Part shown: positions 24,719 through 33,596 of the stretch, one piece after another | Layout: each line of letters begins with the position of its first letter | How positions within the stretch are numbered: position 1 is the first letter of the stretch | Assembly: GCF_012911845.1 (NCBI RefSeq) | Contig: NZ_JAAXCU010000021.1 | Location: 1 to 63,942 of the forward strand | From: Bacillus sp. RO2 | Lineage (GTDB): Bacteria > Bacillota > Bacilli > Bacillales > Bacillaceae_I | Direction of reading: 5' to 3' | Length of the DNA: 63,942 nucleotides | The notes under the pieces: model-generated | What the model saw: only the letters and a program-made list of their open reading frames with translations | Databases searched by the model: none | Told to the model about the DNA's origin: nothing | Position numbers and translations under genes: made by a program

Positions 24719-24822
24719 GAGTTGATGCGGAAATACCCCCAGCTCGTGCCAAAATGCCTCGAGTTCGTGCCAAAACACCCCAAGTTCGTGCCAAAACACC
24801 TCAAGTTCGTGCCAAAACACTA
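24719..24822 (+). repeat. 21-bp repeat array, family A (locus 1)
   Basis: Five direct repeats. GTT(C/G)(A/G)TGC anchors are at 24721, 24742, 24763, 24784 and 24805, exactly 21 bp apart. The core is GTTCGTGCCAAAA followed by CACC or TGCC. The same family in the same orientation is at 33597-33700 and 54429-54532. Because 21 is a multiple of three, an open frame crosses the array (VPKH repeated every 7 residues), but no protein is likely. The rest of the gap, 24578-24718, holds only two short look-alike stretches (GGTG-CGAGCTT). Confidence 0.9.
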
Positions 24823-24871
24823 TTCGCCCCAATTCCCCCCTATTGAAATAGGAAATCATTCCCCTCAAAAT

Positions 24872-25411
24872 TCACCCTTCCCTCTCAAACTCCTCCCGCA
24901 GCAACCCATAATAGGCGAGGTCCACAAACCTCCCGTCCCGCATTGCATGTTGGCGCCACGTTCCTTCGTGCTTCATGCCCACTTTTTCCATGATGTGCCA
25001 AGAACCTGGATTATCAGTAAAAGCACCGGCGAATACCTTGTTCAGGCCAAGCACATTAAATCCATACTCCACCATAGCACGTGCCGCTTCGGTCCCGTAG
25101 CCTTTACCCCAGTAAGGACGGCCTACCCAGTATCCAAGCTCGCCCCGTTTGTATGCAAGCGTCTGCTTGATATTAATAATGCCTAAAAGACTGTCGCTTT
25201 CTTTTTCCACGATTGCGAAGACGACTAGCCCCTTTTCTTCTGCTGCCCACATGCTTCGAATGAAATCCGCTGCAGATCCCGCTGGATAAGGATGCGGTAC
25301 GTTTAGTGTTGTTTTAGCAAGTTCATAGTCACTTGCCAGTTCCTCGACACGGTCGGCGTCTTGAAGTTTCAAAGGGCGCAGGTTTAATCTCTCTGTATGT
25401 ATAGTTTTCAT
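24872..25411 (-). CDS. GNAT acetyltransferase, RimJ/RimL type
   Basis: A 179-residue acetyltransferase opening MKTIHTERLNLRPLKLQDAD, the common start of RimJ/RimL proteins. GRPYWGKGYGTEAARAM at about 91-107 binds acetyl-CoA, and NPGSWHIMEKVGMKHEGTWRQ at about 132-152 closes the fold. I chose the ATG at 25411 with GGAG about 10 bases upstream; a TTG nine bases earlier is too close to the site. Substrate unknown. Confidence 0.87.
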   Translation of the reverse strand: MKTIHTERLNLRPLKLQDADRVEELASDYELAKTTLNVPHPYPAGSAADFIRSMWAAEEKGLVVFAIVEKESDSLLGIINIKQTLAYKRGELGYWVGRPYWGKGYGTEAARAMVEYGFNVLGLNKVFAGAFTDNPGSWHIMEKVGMKHEGTWRQHAMRDGRFVDLAYYGLLREEFEREG

Positions 25412-25500
25412 AACTAGCAAACTCCTTCATTTTTTGTTTTTCTTAATTAGAAAGATTGAATAGTAAAAAAATATCATATTTTTAAAGCTAGCGTAAGTGC

Positions 25501-25545
25501 AAAAAAGGCATTCACACAAGATGAAGATGTGCGAATACCTTTTTC
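25501..25545 (-). terminator. Terminator after egtD
   Basis: On the minus strand AAAGGTATTCGCACA pairs with TGTGTGAATGCCTTT, with two G-U pairs, around an 8-base loop, then six T. It lies 7 bases past the egtD stop. Confidence 0.88.
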
Positions 25546-25551
25546 AATTTT

Positions 25552-26514
25552 TCACTTTTTTAAATAATGCACACTAAATTTCTCCTCATTATCCGTCCAT
25601 ACCTTGCTTGGCTTAAACCCGCACTCCATTGCCAGCTTCTGGAACTGGTCAATGGAATATTTGTAGGAGTTTTCCGTGTGGATGGTTTCTCCCTCCCGGA
25701 AGGAGAATTCATGGTCTCCGATGTTCACTTTCTGATTGCATTGACTTTCAAGGTGCATTTCAATCCTGCCTTTTTCCTCGTTATAGTAGGCAAGGTGTTC
25801 GAATTGTTCCTCGTTAAAATTTGCCCCGAGCTCCCTATTCATTCTGGTCAGAAGGTTAAGGTTGAATGCAGCCGTAATTCCTTTCGTATCATCATAAGCT
25901 TTTTCCAATGTTTCGATGTCCTTTTTCATATCAACACCAATGAGGAAGCCATCTCCTTTATCCAAAAGCTTCGCGGACTTCAGTAGGAAATTCCGGACCT
26001 CCACCGGCTCGAAGTTTCCGATGGTTGACCCAGGGAAAAATATCACCTTCTTGCCTTTCGCTTCCAATGGCAAGGTGAGTGGACCTGTATAGTCCCCACA
26101 AACCGCCTTTATCGTGATATGAGGGAATTGCATCGCTAGTTCCAAACTAGATTGAAATAGAAAGTCACGCGATATATCAATTGGCACGTATTCCTTGAGG
26201 CTTTTAAAATTATGAAGCAATGCCTTAATTTTATTGCTGCTTCCACTGCCATATTCAATTAGCGTATGAACATCACCAACAGCCAAAGTGATTTCTTCTA
26301 TACTATTGGTGAAAATCTTCATTTCCGTCCGAGTCGGATAATACTCCTCCAGCTCCGTTATCATCTCAAATAACTCGGAACCCCGATGATCATATAAATA
26401 CTTAGAGGAAATGGTTTTGACCGGAGCAGAAAGCCCCTTGATAATTTCCTCGCGCATGTTTTCTTTTTCTATATAAAAATCATAGCTTTGAATATTATTT
26501 TCTAATAATCTCAT
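25552..26514 (-). CDS. egtD: L-histidine N-alpha-methyltransferase
   Basis: A 320-residue SAM-dependent methyltransferase that turns histidine into hercynine (N-alpha-trimethylhistidine), the first step of ergothioneine synthesis. IEYGSGSSNKIKALL at about 84-98 is the SAM loop, and the DHRGSELFEMIT and FFPGSTIGNF motifs are typical of EgtD. The ATG at 26514 overlaps the stop of egtB in an ATGA, with GGAGG before it; a longer frame runs into egtB and is not real. Together with egtB it forms a two-gene pathway. Confidence 0.92.
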   Translation of the reverse strand: MRLLENNIQSYDFYIEKENMREEIIKGLSAPVKTISSKYLYDHRGSELFEMITELEEYYPTRTEMKIFTNSIEEITLAVGDVHTLIEYGSGSSNKIKALLHNFKSLKEYVPIDISRDFLFQSSLELAMQFPHITIKAVCGDYTGPLTLPLEAKGKKVIFFPGSTIGNFEPVEVRNFLLKSAKLLDKGDGFLIGVDMKKDIETLEKAYDDTKGITAAFNLNLLTRMNRELGANFNEEQFEHLAYYNEEKGRIEMHLESQCNQKVNIGDHEFSFREGETIHTENSYKYSIDQFQKLAMECGFKPSKVWTDNEEKFSVHYLKK

Positions 26515-27776
26515 AGTGCATCCTCCGCCAATCGGAATCCGCTGAATTGCCAGCGTTTGTCCGCTGGAAAGAAGTTGCGGTAGGTGTTTCGGATATGGTC
26601 TTGTGGGGTGGCACAGGATCCACCGCGCAGCACCATCTGGTTGCACATGAATTTAGCGTTATATTCGCCAAGTGCCCCTTCAAGCGGCTTGCTTCCCGGA
26701 TATGGGGAGTAGGCGCTTGCTGTCCATTCCCACACATCGCCAAACATTCTGGAATCAGCCGATTGATTGGATGCTGCTGGATGGTAGTTGCCCGTTTCCA
26801 TCGTGTTTCCTTTTATCTCCAGATCCCTTGCTGCATGCTCCCATTCTGCTTCTGTAGGGAGACGCTTGCCTTTCCATCTGCTGAAGGCATCCGCCTCATA
26901 GAAGCTGACATGGACAACTGGTTCATTTGGATTGAGTTTCTTTTTGCCTGCAAGCGTAAAGATCAACCACTCGCCATCTTCCTTACTCCAGTAAAGAGGA
27001 GCCTGCCAGTCATTCTTTTTTACCGTATTCCAGCCGTCCGACAGCCAGTAATAAGGCTTCTGATAACCGCCTGCTTCAATAAATTCCAAATACTCTCCAT
27101 TTGTGACAGGCTGATCAGAGAGTTTAAATGGCTCCAACCAAACTTTATGATTCGGGCTTTCATTGTCAAAAGCAAAGCCATCGCCGTTGTGGCCGATTTC
27201 AATAAGGCCGCCATCATAAGTGTGGAAGGCCGCTTCTCTTTTTTCAGATGATGTACTAGATTGGAATTCTTTATAGACTGGATGCAACGGGTTAACGAAA
27301 AAATTATATTTTACATCCATTAAAATCAGCTCTTGATGCTGTTGTTCATGCTGCATGCCAATTTCTATGAGACTGTGAATTTTGTCCGTCTGTTCAGACT
27401 TGGTATCCTCCTGTTGCTCGAGCAGATCCACGATATAATTATCAACATAACTCCGGAATTGGAAAATGTCTTGGATGCTTGGTCTTGAGAGTACTCCGCG
27501 TTGATGCCTTGGCTGGAACGGCCCTACCGTCTCGTAATAGGAATTGAAAAGAAAATCGTATGTTGGATGGAATTCTCGGTAGTTCTCGAAGTACTCTTTA
27601 AGCACAAAGCGCTCAAAGAACCAGGTGGTATGGGCCAGATGCCATTTTGGTGGACTGACATCCGGGTGAGACTGAATAATGAAATCTTCCGTTTCTAGTG
27701 GTTGAACAAGCTTCATGGTGAGGTCACGAACATTCATAAATCGTTGGGATAATGATTTTATCGTTTGTGTTTCCAT
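26511..27776 (-). CDS. egtB: Ergothioneine biosynthesis sulfoxide synthase EgtB
   Basis: A 421-residue non-heme iron enzyme that joins hercynine to a thiol (cysteine or gamma-glutamylcysteine) with oxygen. The N-terminal DinB-like domain carries the iron ligands: H49 in WHLAHTTWFFE and H143/H147 in HEQQHQE. The C-terminal formylglycine-generating-enzyme-like domain (about 200-420) ends VLRGGSCATPQDHIRNTYRNF. No egtA, egtC or egtE lies beside it, which suggests that cysteine is the sulfur donor, as in the shorter egtB-egtD clusters. AAAGGAG precedes the ATG. Confidence 0.9.
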   Translation of the reverse strand: METQTIKSLSQRFMNVRDLTMKLVQPLETEDFIIQSHPDVSPPKWHLAHTTWFFERFVLKEYFENYREFHPTYDFLFNSYYETVGPFQPRHQRGVLSRPSIQDIFQFRSYVDNYIVDLLEQQEDTKSEQTDKIHSLIEIGMQHEQQHQELILMDVKYNFFVNPLHPVYKEFQSSTSSEKREAAFHTYDGGLIEIGHNGDGFAFDNESPNHKVWLEPFKLSDQPVTNGEYLEFIEAGGYQKPYYWLSDGWNTVKKNDWQAPLYWSKEDGEWLIFTLAGKKKLNPNEPVVHVSFYEADAFSRWKGKRLPTEAEWEHAARDLEIKGNTMETGNYHPAASNQSADSRMFGDVWEWTASAYSPYPGSKPLEGALGEYNAKFMCNQMVLRGGSCATPQDHIRNTYRNFFPADKRWQFSGFRLAEDAL

Positions 27777-27804
27777 GAATGGATACAGCTCCTTTTATTG
27801 GATT

Positions 27805-28431
27805 CTAGCTTTGTTCCACTACATTTCCCTCTGCAGGGATGGGATTGTTTTGAAGCATTTTTGAAAAATGCACCAGGTTATAGGCCATAATTTTGGCGTG
27901 CTCCATGGTGAAATCGTTCTTGTGTCCCTCCGCTTCGATATACGATGATCCTGGACCTGCTTCTCCTACCCAGTATGTATCCACATTCGGCGGAATTGTA
28001 AAGCCAATATGCGATAGCCCGTAAAGTATAGACGCTGCCGCATGCTTCGCGCCATCTTCGTTACCTGTTATAACCACACCTCCCACCTTGTTATAGTAAA
28101 TATATTGCCCTTTATCATTCGTTAGTCCACTTCCGCCATAAAGCCGCTCCATCACCATCGTTGCGACACTACTCTTCTCACCAAGCCACAACGGCGTACC
28201 GATGATGACGATGTCCGCTCGCAATACCTTGTTGAACACTTCCGGCCATTCATCGCCATATCCTTCGTCCTCGCTAACGCCAAACTTGATATTGTAATCT
28301 GCTATCCTCACAATTTCGGACTCTACGTTTTCGTTGTTGAAATGGGTGATGACCTCTTTCATTAGTGCTTCCGTATTAGATTCTTCGCTGGAAGATTTGA
28401 GTGAACAGTTTAAGAAAATTGCTTTTGTCAT
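27805..28431 (-). CDS. Flavodoxin-fold NAD(P)H-dependent reductase
   Basis: A 208-residue flavoprotein of the NADPH-dependent FMN reductase or flavodoxin_2 type. FLNCSLKSSSEESNTEALM at about 6-24 matches the phosphate loop, and IIGTPLWLGEKSSVATMVMERL at about 76-97 the isoalloxazine loop. It should move hydride to quinones, nitro- or azo-compounds, or iron. AAAGGAGGAA precedes the ATG. It lies 28 bases upstream of egtB on the same strand, so it may be in the same transcript and could supply reduction, though no such role is known. Confidence 0.82.
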   Translation of the reverse strand: MTKAIFLNCSLKSSSEESNTEALMKEVITHFNNENVESEIVRIADYNIKFGVSEDEGYGDEWPEVFNKVLRADIVIIGTPLWLGEKSSVATMVMERLYGGSGLTNDKGQYIYYNKVGGVVITGNEDGAKHAAASILYGLSHIGFTIPPNVDTYWVGEAGPGSSYIEAEGHKNDFTMEHAKIMAYNLVHFSKMLQNNPIPAEGNVVEQS

Positions 28432-28623
28432 GTGGGTCGTTCCTCCTTTTGGGTGTTTGAGTGGAAAATACTATTCTTTACCCTATTAAAGGGAATTAAA
28501 ACGTAAAAAGATACATTGGGTGAGTGTGGTTTTGGTTAAGAGTTTGTGAAGGGTGTCGGATTTTGATTTTACAGCGGAGAGTTTGGGTGGTTTCTTTTTT
28601 GAGGATCGCGAAGATTACTAGGC

Positions 28624-28730
28624 TTCTATTTTACTCAGGAAATTTATTGTCCAATTTGAAGATTTATTAGCCACTTTTTCGTTTTATTAGCCACTTTGGA
28701 CTGGGTAAAGGCTATTCGACACGCATCGAC
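28624..28730 (+). repeat. 20-bp repeat array, family E (locus 1)
   Basis: Three clear direct repeats with TTATT at 28644, 28664 and 28684 (20-bp steps) and a weaker one at 28624. The first clear unit reads TTTATTGTCCAATTTGAAGA and the next two TTTATTAGCCAC. The array is followed by GGGTAAAGGCTATTCGACAC, which is also found after the array at 48126-48255 in a slightly changed form. The rest of the 28432-28807 gap holds no gene that I can see. Confidence 0.8.
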
Positions 28731-28764
28731 ATAAAGGGGTACCCATTCTTACACCAATCACTAA

Positions 28765-28796
28765 TAAAAAAAGACATACCATCAAACAGGTATGCC
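28765..28796 (-). terminator. Terminator after the serine hydrolase gene
   Basis: GGCATACC pairs with GGTATGTC (one G-U pair) on the minus strand around an 8-base loop, followed by seven T. Confidence 0.88.
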
Positions 28797-28807
28797 TCTC
28801 TCCTTAT

Positions 28808-29827
28808 TCAAATATGGTCCTCAATTAAGTACATCAACTTGTGAGGACCTCTTTCCTTATTGGAAGGTATTACGACAATCGTTTCTGATTCCGGGTAGTA
28901 ACCAGAAGCAAAGCTTACACCCGGGTCATAACCCATCACATGATATTTTACTATTGTGTCTTCGGCTTTCTCTATCCAAATTCCATAGCCGTAGTAATCA
29001 TTACCCGCTTGAATGCATGGTGTCGTCATTATATCGACCATTTCTTTACTTACTAGTTTCCCGTTCATTAGTGCTTTCCAAAGTTTCGCCATGTCGCTTG
29101 CTTTAACATACGCTCCACCGTCAGCCCCACCTTTTATCGGAATGGAGTAGTTGTTAGTTTTCCAGGAACCATCTTCCTTGTCGATATAACCAAGCGCCGT
29201 GTTGGCAGGCAGACAATCTAGAGAAAAGTAACCGGAATCCTCCATTCTCGCCGGCTTGAAGATATGCTCCTCTACATATTTAGTAAAAGGCACTCCCGCT
29301 ACCTTTTCAATAATTAAACCCAATACTATATAACCGGCATTATTGTAGTGGAATGTTTCACCAGGGTTGAATTTCATCTGTTGATTTTGGAACAACGGAA
29401 GGAAGTCTTCTAGTTGTCTCATATGATACATTGGATTCTTCACCCAAAGCTCTTCAAAATCATCCATTTCATCCTCGTCAAAATAGTCGGGAATACCAGA
29501 TGAGTGAGTCAGCAGATGGTGGACCGTCACCTCTTCATGGAAATGAGGGAAATATTCATTCAACAAACTGTTTAATGTTGTTTGAAACGAAAGGGCACCG
29601 CTCTCTACCAACTGACATATGGCTATCGCAGTAAAGAGCTTGCAGCCTGAAGCGATTCCGAATTTTGTATTGGTTGTGTTGAGAATGGAATCTACCCGGT
29701 TGGAGAGACCATGTGCACTGGCATGGATGATTCCAGTGCTTTTCTCCACATGGATAACTCCTGAAAAGTCTAGTTCACTTGCTTTTTCAGATAATGTTGT
29801 TTCTAATTCTACGTTTTTTAGTTTCAT
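28808..29827 (-). CDS. Beta-lactamase-fold serine hydrolase
   Basis: A 339-residue protein of the class C beta-lactamase/penicillin-binding family. The catalytic SxxK is S60-G61-C62-K63 and the YxN motif is Y161-N-N. HLLTHSSGIPDYF at about 104-116 is the usual family signature. No signal peptide is evident, so it may act in the cytosol as an esterase or peptidase and not on cell-wall peptides. It is preceded by a weak repeat array (29908-29986). Confidence 0.87.
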   Translation of the reverse strand: MKLKNVELETTLSEKASELDFSGVIHVEKSTGIIHASAHGLSNRVDSILNTTNTKFGIASGCKLFTAIAICQLVESGALSFQTTLNSLLNEYFPHFHEEVTVHHLLTHSSGIPDYFDEDEMDDFEELWVKNPMYHMRQLEDFLPLFQNQQMKFNPGETFHYNNAGYIVLGLIIEKVAGVPFTKYVEEHIFKPARMEDSGYFSLDCLPANTALGYIDKEDGSWKTNNYSIPIKGGADGGAYVKASDMAKLWKALMNGKLVSKEMVDIMTTPCIQAGNDYYGYGIWIEKAEDTIVKYHVMGYDPGVSFASGYYPESETIVVIPSNKERGPHKLMYLIEDHI

Positions 29828-29907
29828 TTTGACTAAACCCCTTTATATCCTTTTGGCTTGGGGGACGGGTGAAATTATATATGCGGTTATGGATTCAATA
29901 TTATCGC

Positions 29908-29986
29908 TTACTGTCGAAGTTCTGGGATTTACTGTCCATTTAGACCTAAATACTGTCCAAACTAGATACAATTCATGCCAAACCAC
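29908..29986 (+). repeat. 21-bp repeat array, mixed E/A type
   Basis: Four units at 21-bp steps. CTGTC at 29911, 29932 and 29953 resembles family E, and the fourth (29974) reads TTCATGCCAAACCAC, which resembles family A. It is shorter and more decayed than the others but may link the two families. Confidence 0.55.
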
Positions 29987-30016
29987 ATAGTTCCACAAAT
30001 CTAATAGCAAACCAGT

Positions 30017-30778
30017 TTATCTGCCCATCGCCTTCAAAACAAACCGGTCTTGCTTAATATCCAAATACCCTTCCCGAAGTATTTTCAAATGAAGCTCATA
30101 CAAGGGATCCAGATAATCCTCCACCTGAAAATCTACCACCTGCCACGGAATGGCCTTCAAATAGTATATAAGCGCACCAATATCATAAAAACGTTGCACT
30201 GGGTATTCCTTTTTACTGAGAAGAACTTGAAAACCGTGCTCTTCCAATTGCTTATGTGCAAATTCAAGATTCCAATTCCTATACTCTTCATTAATCTCCG
30301 CACGGAGAAGTCTATTGATAGCTTGGCAGTCAGTCCAACCGACCTGCTGGGTCAAAAAAGTTCCTCCGTCTTGCAAAACTCTTCTAACCTCACTAGGATC
30401 GTACTCCTCGTGTTTATTGATGATCAGGTCAAAGTGCTTGTCTGGAAAATGCAGCTCATTGTCCGGCTCCACTTCGACCACCTTTATACCCAGAGGTTCC
30501 AGTCTTTCTTTTGCAATAGGAAAGTTTGGTTTGTAGCCTTCCGTTGCGCAGACAGTCTGCGGAAATGGCTGCAGCTTGGAAAGCAGCTCTCCCCCGCCTG
30601 TTCCCATGTCGAGCATGGAAGTGGCATCTGCCATTAATGTTTTTGCCATGCTGCCGTATGACCAGGAAAGCATTCCTGATGCAAGGCGGCCCGTTTCTGT
30701 TATGTGGGAAAAATCCCATCCAAAAAAATCGGTTTCCGCCTCTTTTAAATAGTGTTGAAAAAGTTGATCAGTTATCAT
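30017..30778 (-). CDS. Class I SAM-dependent methyltransferase
   Basis: A 253-residue methyltransferase. SMLDMGTGGGELLSKL at about 55-70 is motif I (SAM loop), and HFDLIINKHEEYDP at about 118-131 motif II/III. The overall pattern matches small-molecule methyltransferases of the type 11 or 25 group. I chose the ATG at 30778 because GGAGGG lies 7 bases before it; the ATG at 30793 overlaps that site. Substrate unknown. Confidence 0.85.
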   Translation of the reverse strand: MITDQLFQHYLKEAETDFFGWDFSHITETGRLASGMLSWSYGSMAKTLMADATSMLDMGTGGGELLSKLQPFPQTVCATEGYKPNFPIAKERLEPLGIKVVEVEPDNELHFPDKHFDLIINKHEEYDPSEVRRVLQDGGTFLTQQVGWTDCQAINRLLRAEINEEYRNWNLEFAHKQLEEHGFQVLLSKKEYPVQRFYDIGALIYYLKAIPWQVVDFQVEDYLDPLYELHLKILREGYLDIKQDRFVLKAMGR

Positions 30779-30930
30779 ATATTTACCCTCCATTTTTTAA
30801 AATTCAATAGTTGGCGCCAAGTAAGGCTTGGAGGTCCGCGGATGCGGTTTTATATGTTGTGTTCCAGTAGTTTCATTGTTTGGTCTCCTATTTTTCTTTT
30901 CTTCTAATATACCAAATATTCCTATTTTTA

Positions 30931-30968
30931 AAAGAAAAACCTGCTAACGAAGTTCGTCAGCAGGTTTC
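30931..30968 (-). terminator. Terminator at the end of patB
   Basis: AAACCTGCTGACGA pairs with TCGTTAGCAGGTTT (one G-U pair) around a short loop, followed by T-rich sequence. It overlaps the patB stop region. Confidence 0.88.
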
Positions 30969-32120
30969 CATTTCTCTTATTGCAGATTTCATTCTTAATA
31001 GCGCTTCGGTCAGCACCTCGCGTGGGCAGGCAATATTAATGCGTTCAAACCCTTGGCCGCCTGCACCGAATTTCATTCCTTCGTCTAGGCGGACTCCCGC
31101 TTTTTCTAAAAAGAAGGAATGCAATTCATGTGCAGCGATTCCCAGTTCCCTACAATCCAACCAAATCAAATGAGTGGCCTCTGGTTTTACTACTTTTATG
31201 GCAGGGATATGCTCTTTCAAGTAGGTGCAGACATACTCCAAATTAGCATTCAAATATTCCTTCACTTCTTGAAGCCACGGCAACCCTTTATAGTAGGCGG
31301 CGATGGTTCCTTCAACGGCGAATGCGTTGGGGCGCATTAATCCAAATCCAGTCAACAATGTCTCGTATTTCTCTTTGATATCCTTGTTCGGAATAATGAA
31401 AATAGAGCTTTGCATTCCGGCAATGTTAAATGTTTTGCTAGGTGCCGCACAGGTGATGGAAAAATTCAGATGGTCCGGATGCACCTTAGCAAACGGAATA
31501 TGCTTGTATCCCGGATAAGTGAGGTCGCCATGCATTTCGTCTGAGATGACGATCACTCCATGCTTTTCACAAATCTCCCCAATCTTTCGTAATTCTTCAC
31601 TTGTCCAAACTCTTCCGACTGGATTGTGAGGACTGCAGAGGATAAATACCTTTGTGTTAGGCTGCGCCGCTTTTTCTTCAAAATCCTCAAAGTCCATTTG
31701 ATAGCCGTCCTCGGAATAGAGGAGGGAATTATGCAAGATGGAACAGCCTTGTGTTTGTATGGTAGAAAAGAAAGGGTAATAGACAGGATCCTGCACGATT
31801 ACCGCATCACCCGGTTTCGTTAACGCCTTCAGCAAAAGGTTCATCCCAGGAATGATTCCCGGACTGAACGAGATCCACTCCTGCTTCAACTCCCAGTCGT
31901 ACTGCGTTTTCCACCAATATTCAACAGCGTCATAGTATCTTGCACAAAACGTGCTGTAGCCATAAATACCGTGTGTCGCTTTTTGACTGATGGCACTGAC
32001 AATATCTTCTGAAACCTGAAAATCCATATCTGCAATACAAAGTGGAATGATGTCTTGATCTTCGATAAACCATTTGACAGAATGCGTCTTTCTACGGTCG
32101 ATGAATTTTTCCAGTTGCAT
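30957..32120 (-). CDS. patB: PatB/MalY-type aminotransferase, cystathionine beta-lyase
   Basis: A 387-residue PLP enzyme of fold type I. K229 in SKTFNIAGMQ carries the PLP, SPHNPVGRVW at about 163-172 and ISDEMHGDL at about 192-200 are typical of the PatB/MalY branch. These enzymes split the C-S bond of cystathionine or cysteine conjugates to give a thiol, pyruvate and ammonia. GGGGAG precedes the ATG. It is 21 bases downstream of proS and may be read from the same T-box-controlled transcript. It fits the sulfur theme of the next operon. Confidence 0.87.
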   Translation of the reverse strand: MQLEKFIDRRKTHSVKWFIEDQDIIPLCIADMDFQVSEDIVSAISQKATHGIYGYSTFCARYYDAVEYWWKTQYDWELKQEWISFSPGIIPGMNLLLKALTKPGDAVIVQDPVYYPFFSTIQTQGCSILHNSLLYSEDGYQMDFEDFEEKAAQPNTKVFILCSPHNPVGRVWTSEELRKIGEICEKHGVIVISDEMHGDLTYPGYKHIPFAKVHPDHLNFSITCAAPSKTFNIAGMQSSIFIIPNKDIKEKYETLLTGFGLMRPNAFAVEGTIAAYYKGLPWLQEVKEYLNANLEYVCTYLKEHIPAIKVVKPEATHLIWLDCRELGIAAHELHSFFLEKAGVRLDEGMKFGAGGQGFERINIACPREVLTEALLRMKSAIREMETC

Positions 32121-32141
32121 GGCTTTCTCCCCTTAATCGAT

Positions 32142-33575
32142 CTAGTATGCCTTAGCCCAATATACCATATGTTTGGCTTCATTTCCGCAACACACACAAG
32201 TTTCGGCAACTTGCCCCTGTTCAAAAGGCATACAGCGGGAAGTGGCGCTCGTCTCCTCTTTTATCTTATCCTCACACGCTTGATCCCCACACCACATTGC
32301 TTTAATGAAACCGCCTTTTTGTTCGATTTGCTCTTTGAAGGCTTGGAAAGTCGTCGCCACACTCGTTTTCTCTTCGCGGTGGGAACGTGCTTTTTCTAAA
32401 AGGTTTTTCTGGATGTCTTTGAGGACTTCTTGGATTTTCTCTTCCAGTCCTTCAATAGGTGTGATCAATTTCTCCCCAGTGTCACGGCGGACAAGGACTA
32501 CTTGTTGTTGTTCAATATCCCGAGGACCAGCTTCCAGTCTTAATGGAATCCCCTTCATTTCGTACTCATTGAACTTCCAGCCAGGCTTCTTGTCGCTCGC
32601 GTCAATTCCAACGCGAATGGTTTTGGCCAGCTTTTCTTTTAAATCATAGGAAAAATCCAGCACGCCCTCTTTGTGCTGAGCAATCGGCACAATCATCACC
32701 TGCGTTGGCGCAATCCTCGGAGGAACGACAAGACCTCGGTCATCGCCATGGACCATAATCATCGCTCCAATGATACGGGTCGTAAAGCCCCAAGAAGTTT
32801 GCTGAACATATTCCTGCTTGCCTTCACGGTTGAGGAATTGAATACCGAAAGCTTTGGCAAAACCGTCCCCCAGATGATGAGAGGTGGCTGACTGCAATGC
32901 TTTTCCGTCGTGCATCAGGCTTTCAATTGTGTAAGTGTATTTGGCTCCGGCGAATTTTTCTTTTTCCGTCTTTTGACCTTTGATGACAGGGATTGCCAGG
33001 ATGTTCTCACATATTTCTGCGTAGACGTTAAGCATTTTCACCGTTTCTTCATGTGCCTGTTCGTCTGTTTCGTGACACGTATGTCCTTCCTGCCAGAGGA
33101 ATTCGAGCGTTCTTAGGAACGGCCTGGTTGTCTTTTCCCAACGAACGACGTTTGCCCATTGGTTGTAAAGCTTCGGCAGGTCGCGGTAAGAATGGATGAT
33201 GTTTTTGTAGTGCTCACCGAAAAGTACTTCAGATGTTGGACGGACAACTAAGCGTTCTTGTAGCTTTTCATCGCCGCCATGGGTCACCCAAGCCACTTCC
33301 GGTGCGAAGCCTTCGATGTGGTCCTTTTCTTTTTGCAGAAGGCTCTCCGGAATGAAAAGTGGCATATAAACATTCTCATGGCCGGTTTCTTTGATCCGTT
33401 TGTCGAGTGCGTCTTTTATGTTTTCCCAAAGTGCGTATCCGTATGGACGGATGATCATGCTGCCGCGGACGCTGGAGTAGTCGACAAGTTCCGCCTTGGT
33501 GACAACATCTGTGTACCACTGCGCGAAATCTTCGTCCATGTTGGTAATTTTTTCTACGAAATTTTTATTAGACAT
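32142..33575 (-). CDS. proS: Prolyl-tRNA synthetase, archaeal/eukaryotic type
   Basis: A 477-residue class II synthetase that charges tRNA-Pro. The opening [19 protein letters not shown], motif 2 region ([24 protein letters not shown]) and the C-terminal zinc-like part with CGDQACEDK and CVCCGN show the short archaeal/eukaryotic type, which lacks the bacterial editing insert. Bacilli usually also have a long bacterial ProRS, so this may be a second copy. I start at the ATG at 33575, which has AAGGAG 9 bases before it. The frame stays open to 33764 only because it crosses a 21-bp repeat array. A T-box leader lies upstream. Confidence 0.92.
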   Translation of the reverse strand: MSNKNFVEKITNMDEDFAQWYTDVVTKAELVDYSSVRGSMIIRPYGYALWENIKDALDKRIKETGHENVYMPLFIPESLLQKEKDHIEGFAPEVAWVTHGGDEKLQERLVVRPTSEVLFGEHYKNIIHSYRDLPKLYNQWANVVRWEKTTRPFLRTLEFLWQEGHTCHETDEQAHEETVKMLNVYAEICENILAIPVIKGQKTEKEKFAGAKYTYTIESLMHDGKALQSATSHHLGDGFAKAFGIQFLNREGKQEYVQQTSWGFTTRIIGAMIMVHGDDRGLVVPPRIAPTQVMIVPIAQHKEGVLDFSYDLKEKLAKTIRVGIDASDKKPGWKFNEYEMKGIPLRLEAGPRDIEQQQVVLVRRDTGEKLITPIEGLEEKIQEVLKDIQKNLLEKARSHREEKTSVATTFQAFKEQIEQKGGFIKAMWCGDQACEDKIKEETSATSRCMPFEQGQVAETCVCCGNEAKHMVYWAKAY

Positions 33576-33596
33576 GTTGGTTTGCTCCTTTTTGAA

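Noticed and set aside
24722-25186. Plus-strand open frame of 154 codons with repeated VPKH
   Set aside because: Its first part is the 21-bp array and the rest lies antisense to a clear GNAT gene; no ribosome site.
26511-27776. EgtB called a sulfatase-modifying (formylglycine-generating) enzyme
   Set aside because: It has the C-terminal domain but also the DinB-like iron-binding domain with HEQQHQE, and sits next to egtD.
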